Part shown: positions 7,807 to 15,015 of the stretch, piece after piece
Layout of the letters: every line of letters starts with the position of its first letter
Position numbering within the stretch: the first letter of the stretch is position 1
Origin: CAZLBC01 sp964557575
GTDB lineage: Bacteria > Planctomycetota > Phycisphaerae > SM23-33
Assembly (NCBI GenBank): GCA_964557575.1
Contig: CAZLBC010000086.1
Location: forward strand, 1-20,912
DNA length: 20,912 bases
Direction: 5' to 3'
Notes under the pieces: generated by a model
The model's input: only the letters and a program-made list of their open reading frames with translations
What the model was told of the DNA's origin: nothing
Database searches by the model: none
Made by a program: the position numbers and the translations under genes

Positions 7807-8487
7807 ATGAAATACCGGTTTGCCGAGGTGTTCGATCCCTTTTTCACCACGAAGAACGTCGGCAAGGGGACGGGGCCGGGGCTGGCAACGGTGTACTCGA
7901 TCGCCCGGCGCCACCAGGGGTTCGTTTCGATCGAGAGCGAGACCGGCCGCGGCACCGACGTCAGGATGTACTTTCCCGCCGTCGATCCGGGCAGGCTCGC
8001 GGAGGATCCCGAAAAATCCACTCCCGACAACCTCGCGGGAACCGAGACGATCCTGCTGGCCGAAGACGACGCGATCGTTCGTCGCCTGGCCACCATGGTC
8101 CTGGAGAAGGCCGGCTACACCGTCCATCTCGCCTCAAACGGCACCGACGCGGTGACGGTCTTCGATCGACATGCGGATGAGATCGACGCGCTGGTCCTCG
8201 ACGTGCTGATGCCGGGAAAAAACGGGCGGGAGGTCTACGAGCACGCCCGGCGGGCCGGGCCGGCTATCCCGGTCGTCTTCTGCAGCGGATACAGCCGGCA
8301 GGTTCTCAAGACCGACTACCATCTCAGCCTTCCCTTCGGCGCGTTCCTTCCCAAGCCCTATGCCCTCGAGCAGCTCCTCGCCGAGCTGCGCAGCGTCCTG
8401 GACCGGGCGAAAGAAGATAGAACACCCGAGGACGAGGCCGCATCGACCGGGCGCCGGAGGCGGGAACATAAAACAAACCCGGGTTAA
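7807..8487 (+). CDS. Truncated hybrid histidine kinase remnant: ATPase tail plus receiver
   Basis: 226 residues from the ATG at 7807, 11 bases after AAGGAG (7790-7795). The frame is open from 7699, but those 36 extra codons show no kinase similarity. The protein begins abruptly inside a HATPase domain at FDPFFTTK, then GKGTGPGLATVYSI (family norm GTGLGL), the last ATPase strand, and a full receiver: acidic pair EDD, D132 in LVLDVLMPG, S in FCSGYS and K in PKPY. The N-box, the first glycine box, the His-containing dimerisation domain and any sensor are absent, so it cannot be a kinase. It is either a decaying remnant or a stand-alone receiver carrying a vestigial tail. The tail after residue 200 is charged and disordered. 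The hairpin at 7588-7635 sits near the breakpoint. Confidence 0.75.
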   Translation: MKYRFAEVFDPFFTTKNVGKGTGPGLATVYSIARRHQGFVSIESETGRGTDVRMYFPAVDPGRLAEDPEKSTPDNLAGTETILLAEDDAIVRRLATMVLEKAGYTVHLASNGTDAVTVFDRHADEIDALVLDVLMPGKNGREVYEHARRAGPAIPVVFCSGYSRQVLKTDYHLSLPFGAFLPKPYALEQLLAELRSVLDRAKEDRTPEDEAASTGRRRREHKTNPG

Positions 8488-8563
8488 AAATACTGGATAT
8501 TCGTCTCATGCATTGATACCCTTACTGTTTCCAAATCAACCATTAATTCAGGAGATTTGCACG

Positions 8564-9439
8564 ATGAAAGACGCGCTATCCACTCACCTTTCCCGGCGTA
8601 ACGTGCTCATGGCCGCCGGCGGCGCCGCCGCGGCCGCGGCGCTTCCCCGGCCGGCCGCCGGCACGGAACTGAAAACGGACCAGGGCATCGGCCTCCAGCT
8701 CTACTCGGTCAGGAAAGACTGCAAGAAGGACTTCGACGCGGCACTCGAGCAGGTCGCCAAGATGGGCTACGCGGGCGTGGAGTTCGCCGGCTACTACCGG
8801 TACGGCAAGGACGCGAAGGGTCTGAAAAAGCGGCTTGACGACCTGGGCCTCAAGGCCGCCGGGACCCACATCCGCACGAACACGCTGCAGGGCGACGCCC
8901 TCAAGAAGACCATCGATTTCCACAAGACGATCGGGTGCGAATATCTCATCGTCCCCGGCGACGGCCGGTTCTGCAAGGAGGACAAGAGCAAGGAACTCGC
9001 GGAGATCTTCAACACGGCCGCCGCGGTACTCAAGCCGGAGGGGCTGTACTGCGGCTACCACAACCATGCCCGGGAGATGAAAAACGCCGCGGGCGACAAG
9101 ACCTGGTGGGACCTGTTCGCCGAGCGGACTTCAAAGGACGTCATGCTCCAGCAGGACGTGGGGTGGACCGCCCACGCCGGAAAGGACCCGGTAACGTTCG
9201 TGCGCAAGTACCCCGGCAGGACCCGGACCACACACTTCAAGGCCCACGCCGAGAAGGGCACAAAGCCGTTCGTCGGCCGGGACTCCATCGACTGGCGGGC
9301 GGTGATTACCGCCTGCCGCGAGGTCGGCTGCACCGACTGGTTCACGATCGAGCAGGAAAAGTATCCGGACGGAAAATCGCCCATGGAGTGCTGCGCAATC
9401 TCCCTGAAGGGATTAAAGAAGATCCTCGCGGAGATGTAG
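8564..9439 (+). CDS. Exported xylose-isomerase-like TIM-barrel protein (sugar phosphate isomerase/epimerase family)
   Basis: 291 residues. The start is supported by CAGGAG ending 9 bases before the ATG. The N-terminus has a twin-arginine signal (SRRNVL at 10-15, then an Ala-rich hydrophobic stretch to about 32), so the protein is exported folded. The mature part begins GIGLQLYSVR, a hallmark of the AP-endonuclease-2/xylose isomerase-like family. Candidate metal/substrate residues follow barrel order: E73 (GVEFAGYY), H166/H168 (YHNH), D198 (QQDVGW), H224 and E263 (TIEQE). Members isomerise or epimerise sugars or inositols; many Tat-exported relatives in Planctomycetes are labelled this way without biochemical proof, so the reaction is unassigned. 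It is followed by a convergent operon with a shared hairpin. Confidence 0.88.
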   Translation: MKDALSTHLSRRNVLMAAGGAAAAAALPRPAAGTELKTDQGIGLQLYSVRKDCKKDFDAALEQVAKMGYAGVEFAGYYRYGKDAKGLKKRLDDLGLKAAGTHIRTNTLQGDALKKTIDFHKTIGCEYLIVPGDGRFCKEDKSKELAEIFNTAAAVLKPEGLYCGYHNHAREMKNAAGDKTWWDLFAERTSKDVMLQQDVGWTAHAGKDPVTFVRKYPGRTRTTHFKAHAEKGTKPFVGRDSIDWRAVITACREVGCTDWFTIEQEKYPDGKSPMECCAISLKGLKKILAEM

Positions 9440-9460
9440 ATGCCGATAACAAACCGCGGT

Positions 9461-9485
9461 GCCGGTCGGGCCCCGCCCGGCCGGC
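9461..9485. terminator. Hairpin between convergent genes, possible shared terminator
   Basis: GCCGGTCGGG and CCCGGCCGGC form a 10-bp stem with one G-T pair around a 5-base loop. It lies in the 55-bp gap between the isomerase-like gene (+) and the end of the exopolysaccharide operon (-). Only a short T stretch (GGTTTC) follows. Confidence 0.45.
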
Positions 9486-9494
9486 GCCCGGTTT

Positions 9495-9707
9495 CTACGC
9501 GCCGTTTGCATTACCCTGTTCGACTATCTCCAGGAGGCCTTCCAGCCGGGCGGCATGTCCCCGTTCCGCCGCGACGAGCGATTCGAAACGGCTGCGGATA
9601 TCTTCGTCGTCGATCAGGCCGGCTATCCCGGCATAGTACGCGGCCATCTTCTCCTCGAGGGCCTTCATCTCGGCAACCTGCCGGCGGAAATCATCCCTAG
9701 TAAACAT
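9495..9707 (-). CDS. Tiny ferritin-like helical protein (last gene of the operon)
   Basis: 70 residues. The start is the ATG at 9705-9707, preceded by GGAGGAG 7 bases upstream; a longer frame to 9782 has no such site. The protein is almost all helix, with MKALEEKMAAYY in helix 1 and ESLVAAERGHAARLEGL in helix 2. The E-x-x-H in AAERGH and the E-rich first helix resemble one half of a rubrerythrin/ferritin-type di-iron four-helix bundle. At this length it would need to dimerise, perhaps with its neighbour, to complete a bundle. It overlaps the upstream gene by 11 bases, so the two are translated together. Iron binding is inferred and not shown. Confidence 0.72.
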   Translation of the reverse strand: MFTRDDFRRQVAEMKALEEKMAAYYAGIAGLIDDEDIRSRFESLVAAERGHAARLEGLLEIVEQGNANGA

Positions 9708-9936
9708 CTTTTTGCTCCTCCAGTATCCTGCTCCTGATCTCCTCGAGGATCCGCCGGTGTTCAGCGCAATCCCCGGCAACATGGTTCATCACGTCGGTTA
9801 CCGTCTTCTGTACCGGGGGATCGAACCCGTAGCGGGGCAGCGACTGCCTGATGTGGTGGTAGTAGATCGGCGCCGCCCGTTCTTCCATGAAAATCCCGTC
9901 CTTGATTTTTTGCAGCAGATGCTGTTGCGTCAGCAT
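9697..9936 (-). CDS. Small ferritin-like helical protein
   Basis: 79 residues. It starts at the ATG at 9934-9936, overlapping the end of the glycosyltransferase gene by 7 bases. Helix 1 holds DGIFMEERAAPIYYHHI and helix 2 holds DVMNHVAGDCAEHRRILEEI. The E-E and A-E-H clusters with an early Tyr pair look like a ferritin-like half-bundle, though the canonical E-x-x-H spacing is not met (E directly precedes H). It ends overlapping the second small gene. The pair may form a hetero-oligomeric four-helix bundle. Its place at the end of a polysaccharide-synthesis operon is unusual. Confidence 0.7.
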   Translation of the reverse strand: MLTQQHLLQKIKDGIFMEERAAPIYYHHIRQSLPRYGFDPPVQKTVTDVMNHVAGDCAEHRRILEEIRSRILEEQKDVY

Positions 9937-11534
9937 AAGTATCGATTCCTCTCCGTCACGAGACGTTTTTTGATCACCGGCCGTTTTTCACGAATGCCCG
10001 CCGTCCTGAAGAAAAACACCGCCGACAGCAGCAGGAAATGATACAGTACCCAGACCAGGCTCAGCAGGACCGCCGGCTCCCGCTCGAACAGCAGCCGGTT
10101 GACGCCCCACACCAGCGCCCCGAAGTGAATCGCCCAGAAGGCAACCTGGAACCACACGGCCGCATACGGCAGGGCATCTTCGGCGCCCTTTTTCTGCGTG
10201 ACCGAGAAGGTGGACCCGCGGCCCAGAAATGCCGCAACGGCCGCCTTCATGTACACGGGAAAGGCCGTAAAACCGAGCAGGACACCGCCAAAGAGGTCGC
10301 TGAAACGATAGTGGCGTTCGGCCATACCCGCGAAAAAGAGACTGAACGACAGCAGAAAATACGGGATAAAAGTGAGGAAGTAGACCTCCGGCTCCATGAA
10401 AAAGGTGGGCGTATCCGAAAATATATACGTTATCGGGCAGATCATCAGGAGAAAATAGGCCCAGCCGATCAGGTAGTAGCTGCCGGTGGCGAGGTGTTCC
10501 CACCACTGCGCGGGCCGCATGCCGAACGGATGCAGGATCATGTTCTTCAACACCTTTTTCAACACGCCGATGTTTCCCCGCGACCACCTGAACTGCTGGC
10601 GAAGGTACGGTCCCAGCGTCTCCGGCCCGCTGCCGAACACGCTCGTATGCGGGAAGTAGAGGCTCTTCCAGCCCTTCACGTGCATGTCGATGGTCGAGGA
10701 AAAATCCTCGGTAACCGATCGCTCGTCCAGCCCTCCGACGTCCACGAGGGCCTCCCGGCGGATAATGACATTGGTCCCGCAGAGGATCATCGCCCCGTGG
10801 GCGCTCTTTCCCTCGCACAGGTATTCGTAAAACATGCAGTGCTGCATGTTCGCCGCGCGGGCGATCGGGCTCGCATCGGTGTTCGTGTAGTACTGGGGCG
10901 TCTGGACGAACGCCAGCGCGGGATCCGCTTCCATGATCGCCACGAGATCCTCGAGAAAGCCGGGCGCGGGATTCTGATCGGCATCCAGGATGACCACGTA
11001 CTCCTGGTCGAGCGTCTTCACGCAGTCGTTTATGATGCCCGCCTTGGCCCCGTGCCGCGTCGCCCGCCGGAACACCTCGGCACCGTAGGTCACGGCGAGC
11101 TGCTCGGCCTCCCGCACGTATTTCTCGTCGGAGGAATCGTCCAGAAAATACACCTTCTTGCCGGGGTACTTGAGGTTGTACAGGCAGGTAAGGGTCCGTT
11201 CCAGGACGTCGAACGGCTCGTGACGGGCCGGCACGAGCACGGCAACCGCGGGCAGCTTTTCACGCTCGTTCAGATCGACCGCGGGGGGGGCGGGCATCTT
11301 GCGCGAGCCGACGAGGTTTATGTAGAACGCCACCGACTGGTACATGACGAACGCCTCCCCCAGGAGGAGCCCCAGGGTCAGGGCGCCGTTGATGTTCCAG
11401 CCGACGTTGCCCGCCAGGAGGGCGGTCCGAACGACCACGTACACGCACCCGCTGACGATCACCAGGTTCACCAGGGCCACCAGCAGGATCCCGATCTTCC
11501 TTCCCCCCGGCCCTGCATGGCTGTCGTTGTTCAT
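9930..11534 (-). CDS. Processive family 2 glycosyltransferase, cellulose-synthase-like
   Basis: 534 residues. Two N-terminal helices (about 15-40 and 48-76) precede a cytoplasmic GT-A domain with all hallmarks of processive synthases: D132-D133 in LDDSSD, the DxD D184-A-D186, the catalytic base region TED (275-277) and QQFRW (313-317). Four or more C-terminal helices follow (about 352-372, 383-404, 415-436, 458-480 and 487-510). Between them, FSVTQKKG (443-450) matches the gating loop FxVTxK of bacterial cellulose synthases. There is no C-terminal PilZ domain, so direct c-di-GMP control as in BcsA is not expected. The enzyme probably polymerises a beta-linked glycan and passes it through its own channel; which sugar cannot be told. 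Its start overlaps the stop of the TPR-barrel gene (ATGA at 11531-11534), so synthesis and export are coupled. Confidence 0.92.
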   Translation of the reverse strand: MNNDSHAGPGGRKIGILLVALVNLVIVSGCVYVVVRTALLAGNVGWNINGALTLGLLLGEAFVMYQSVAFYINLVGSRKMPAPPAVDLNEREKLPAVAVLVPARHEPFDVLERTLTCLYNLKYPGKKVYFLDDSSDEKYVREAEQLAVTYGAEVFRRATRHGAKAGIINDCVKTLDQEYVVILDADQNPAPGFLEDLVAIMEADPALAFVQTPQYYTNTDASPIARAANMQHCMFYEYLCEGKSAHGAMILCGTNVIIRREALVDVGGLDERSVTEDFSSTIDMHVKGWKSLYFPHTSVFGSGPETLGPYLRQQFRWSRGNIGVLKKVLKNMILHPFGMRPAQWWEHLATGSYYLIGWAYFLLMICPITYIFSDTPTFFMEPEVYFLTFIPYFLLSFSLFFAGMAERHYRFSDLFGGVLLGFTAFPVYMKAAVAAFLGRGSTFSVTQKKGAEDALPYAAVWFQVAFWAIHFGALVWGVNRLLFEREPAVLLSLVWVLYHFLLLSAVFFFRTAGIREKRPVIKKRLVTERNRYLC

Positions 11535-14500
11535 TCCGCACCCCCTAGAAACAGGGTCACCGACAGCAGCGCCTCGTCGGCGTCGTAGACCGTCCCCCGC
11601 GTCATCGAGCCGGTCAGGTTCAGGCGCACGCGGCGGGAGAACTCGTGGTGCAGCCCCGCCCTGATCGTGTGGGCGTTCTGGTTCTCCGAATCCCAGTTGA
11701 AAGCGTATCCCGCCTCGTAGTAGGTCCTGCGGGACCCCCAGAACAGCTCTTCCTCCACGAGGTAGTGGCGCCAGTCGACACTGACGGTGTGCATGGTAAA
11801 CGACCGGGGCGAGTAATACACCGCGCCGGCCTCGTCAAACGCGCGGTGCTCGACGCGGTAGCCGACGGTGAGCCGCCGGGGTTCCGCCAGTATTTTCAAA
11901 CGGACCTCACCGAAGGCGGTGCCCAGCGTATTATCGTCGGTGAGGCACGAAACCGCGTAGCCTCCGCGGGCCCACAGGTTGTCATTCAGCAGGTACCGCA
12001 GGGAGACCCCGTTGTCCAGCCGGTAGAGGCGCCCGTCGTAGGTGGCGCCGTTCTCGCGGTGCTCGCGGCGCCGGGAGTACAGCCCCGCATCCAGGCCGGG
12101 CAGGGCGGCGACCGACAGGCCGGCGTCGTACAAAAACTCTCCTTCGCCCCCGGCGTAACGCCGCCCGCCGGCCCGGAAGCCCGCCTCCCAGCCGGGACCG
12201 GGACTATACGCCAGCCCCATCCCGGCGACGTCGGCGCCGCGGTCGCCCCGGTCGGAGAACGCCAGTTCCTCGCGGGCGTACTCTCCGTCTATCCGGACCC
12301 GGTCTCCGATCCAGCGGCGGACGCGGGTCCCGAAGGAATAGTATTCCACGTCCACCGAGCGGGTTGCGCCCTCCCGCCGGCGGTAATTGAAAAACGGAAC
12401 GACCGCCGTCGCCGTGGAGCGCAGATCGACTTCCGCCAGCGCCTCCCGGGCCCTGAAGTGGCCGGGGTACAGCGCCAGCGCCTCACCGTACGCCTCACGG
12501 GCCTCCGGCCACAAAGACTTCCGGGAGCAGGCCTGTCCGAGGTCGAACCACCCCTCGATGTTGCCCGGCTCCGCTTCCAGCAGGGACCGGTACCGGGGGA
12601 TGGCGGCGGCATCGTGCCGCCGGTAGAAGGCGTCCTTCGCCAGGAACTCCTTCCGGACGGCGCGGTTGCCGGGAGCGCGTTCCAGAATGCGCCGGTACGT
12701 TTCGAGGGCCGCGCCGTACCGCCGGTCCCAGCCGAGCACCCGGGCCTTCTCCCGCCGGACGTTCCCGTCGCCGGGTCGCTCGATGATCAGCCGGTCATAG
12801 ACCCCGATCGCCTCGTCGTAATCCCGGTTCCAGCTCAGGACCCGCGCGAGGCGGAGGCGGGTCTCCCGGCGATTGTCGCCGGCCGCGATCGCCCGGCGGT
12901 ACAGCGATATCGCCTTATCGTACCGCCGGCGTTCGGCGGCGACGTCCGCGGCGGTGCGGAGCAGTGCCGTGTCCTCCGGCGCGCGGTCGATCAGCGTTTG
13001 CAGCAACGGTGCGGCCGCGTCGAGGTCGCCGGCCAGGTACAGCGCCTTCGCCAGTTCTGCGCCGCTGCCGGTATCGGACGTATCGGATTCGTACACGGGG
13101 CGAAAATGCGCCGCCGCCTTTTCGTACCGGCCCGCGGCCATGCAGCAGCGAGCCAGTTTCAGCCGGACACCGTGCCGATCCGGCGATGCCTGCAGGAGCT
13201 TTTCGTAGGGGGCAATGGCCCGCTCGAACCCGCCGCTGAAATACAGCGCGTCGGCGTAGAGCCCCATAATCTCGCGGTTGTCCGGCTTTTTCTCGTGCAG
13301 CCCGGCGAGGACCGTCGCCGCCGCCGCGTGCTGCTCCGCCCACACCAGGGTCTTTGCGCGCATCAGCGGCCACCGCTCGCTGTCCGGCTGCCGCATCGAC
13401 AGCGCCGCGTACCGTTCGGCCGCCGCCGCGAATGCCTTGGCCTGCACCGCGAGCTGCGCGGCCGCCACGAGTGCCTGCACCGACGGCTTTTCCGCCGTCA
13501 GCAGCGGCTGGAGGATCTGCAGGGCCTCTTCGGATGTTCCCGCCAGTTCCGCCGCCTTCGCCCACCGCAGCCGCTCCGCCGGCGCGAGTGTTTTGACCGC
13601 GTCCGCCAACTGCCCGAAATACCGGCGGGCCGCGGCATAATCCCGCGCCCCCATCGCCGCACCCGCCGCGTTCCGCAGGATCGCCGGCCGCTTCGCCTTT
13701 GCGGCCGCGGACAGCGCCGCCAGGAGCTTCTTGTAGAGCCCCGCCGCCTTCGCGTGAGAACCGGCATGATACAGGGCGTCGGCGTAGAGCCCCATAATCT
13801 CGCGGTTGTCCGGCTTTTTCTCGTGCAGCCCGGCGAGGACCGTCGCCGCCGCCGCGTGCTGCTCCGCCCACACCAGGGTCTTTGCGCGCATCAGGGGCCA
13901 CCGCTCGCTGTCCGGCTGCCGCTCCGACAGCGCCGCGTACCGTTCGGCCGCCGCCGCGAATGCCTTGGCCTGTACCGCGAGCTGCGCGGCCGCCACGAGT
14001 GCCTGCACCGGCGGCTTTCCCGCCGTCAGCAGCGGCCGGAGGATCTGCAGGGCTTCTTTCGGTTTTTTCGACAACTCGGCCGCCTTCGCCCACCGCAGCC
14101 GCTCCGCCGGCGCGAGTGTTTTGACCGCGTCCGNNNNNNNNNNNNNNNNNNNNNNNNNNNNNNNNNNNNNNNNNNNNNNNNNNNNNNNNNNNNNNNNNNN
14201 NNNNNNNNNNNNNNNNNNNNNNNNNNNNNNNNNGCCGCCTTCGCCCACCGCAGCCGCTCCGCCGGCGCGAGTGTTTTGACCGCGTCCGCCAACTGCCCGA
14301 AATACCGGCGGGCCGCGGCATAATCCCGCGCCCCCATCGCCGCACCCGCCGCGTTCCGCAGGATCGCCGGCCGCTTCGCCTTTGCGGCCGCGGACAGCGC
14401 CGCCAGGAGCTTCTTGTAGAGCCCCGCCGCCTTCGCGTGAGAACCGGCATGATACAGGGCGTCGGCGTAGAGCCCCATAATCTCGCGGTTGTCCGGCTTT

Positions 14501-15009
14501 TTCTCGTGCAGCCCGGCGAGGACCGTCGCCGCCGCCGCGTGCTGCTCCGCCCACACCAGGGTCTTTGCGCGCATCAGCGGCCACCGCTCGCTGTCCGGCT
14601 GCCGCATCGACAGCGCCGCGTACCGTTCGGCCGCCGCCGCGAACGCCTTGACCTGTACCGCGAGCTGCGCGGCCGCCACGAGTGCCTGCACCGGCGGCTT
14701 TTCCGCCTTCAGCAGCGGCCGGAGGATCTGCAGGGCTTCTTTCGGTTTTTTCGACAACTCGGCCGCCTTCGCCCACCGCAGCCGCTCCGCCGGCGCGAGC
14801 TTCGCGACCTTTTTCGACAGTTCCCCGAAATACCGATGCGCCTTCCGGTAGTCCTTCGCCGCAAACGCCGCGTCGATCAACCCGCGGAGAACTTCTTCCG
14901 CGGAGGGCTGCGCCGCGTCGCCGTTTTCCGCGGCGGCGCATAGGGGGGCAACCGGGAGCCCCCCGGCAATCAGCATTGCGGCGATACCAATAAGATGACC
15001 TGTACGCAT
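11531..15009 (-). CDS. Outer-membrane exopolysaccharide exporter: signal peptide, TPR repeats, C-terminal beta-barrel (contains an assembly gap)
   Basis: The gene runs from the ATG at 15009 to the TGA at 11531, interrupted by a 100-N gap at 14134-14233 that makes the two halves appear in different frames. The 55 bases on each side of the gap are identical; merging them restores one frame and gives 1107 residues. Residues 1-26 are a signal peptide ending PLCAAA. Then come TPR-like helices, including two and a partial third near-identical 176-residue units, followed by ordinary TPR repeats. From about nt 12420 to the end (about 295 residues) alternating aromatic strands (YYSFGTRVRRW, YEAGYAFNW, SVTLFL) indicate an outer-membrane beta-barrel. 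This plan matches PgaA, BcsC and AlgK/AlgE-type exporters. It starts 6 bases after the upstream TPR gene and overlaps the synthase. The true repeat number is unresolved. Confidence 0.88.
13245..13588 (-). repeat. Partial third copy (C) of the 528-bp intragenic repeat
   Basis: This is the first 344 bases of the unit in coding direction, diverged mainly in one short block (AGTSE replaces SKKPK) and then losing similarity after LYADALY. It is the C-terminal-most copy in the exporter. Confidence 0.85.
13589..14116 (-). repeat. Copy B of the 528-bp intragenic repeat
   Basis: 528 bases, 176 codons, encoding TPR-like helices from LAPAERL to DAVKT. It differs from copy A at about four residues (T for K, G for E, A for V, E for M). 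It abuts copy C without a spacer. Confidence 0.9.
14134..14233. other. Assembly gap inside the tandem repeat
   Basis: 100 N. The bases just before it (14079-14133) and just after it (14234-14288) are the same 55 bases. This is what an assembler leaves when contigs end on a repeated k-mer. The real distance is either minus 55 (no missing sequence) or minus 55 plus a multiple of 528. Confidence 0.97.
14272..14799 (-). repeat. Copy A of the 528-bp intragenic repeat
   Basis: 528 bases, N-terminal-most copy, intact and outside the gap. The stretch just before it in coding direction (KDYRKAHRYFGELS) is a diverged version of the unit's end (RDYAAARRYFGQLA), showing that the repeat arose by duplication of an older TPR module. 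Confidence 0.9.
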
Positions 15010-15015
15010 ATACGG

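Noticed and set aside
7545..8180. Open frame that would translate the hairpin at 7588-7635
   Set aside because: It leaves the receiver frame and has no domain; the hairpin is a non-coding repeat.
10038..11588. Plus-strand open frame of 516 codons opposite the glycosyltransferase
   Set aside because: The opposite strand has the full set of GT2 motifs and membrane helices; this frame has none.
11645..14323. Very long plus-strand open frame (892 codons) opposite the exporter gene
   Set aside because: It is antisense to a gene with clear signal peptide, TPR and barrel features, has Arg/Gln/Val-rich composition without domains, and runs through the N gap. GC-rich codon bias produces such frames.
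13245..14799. CRISPR-like or transposon repeats
   Set aside because: The units are directly joined, in frame and coding for TPR helices; there are no spacers or terminal inverted repeats.
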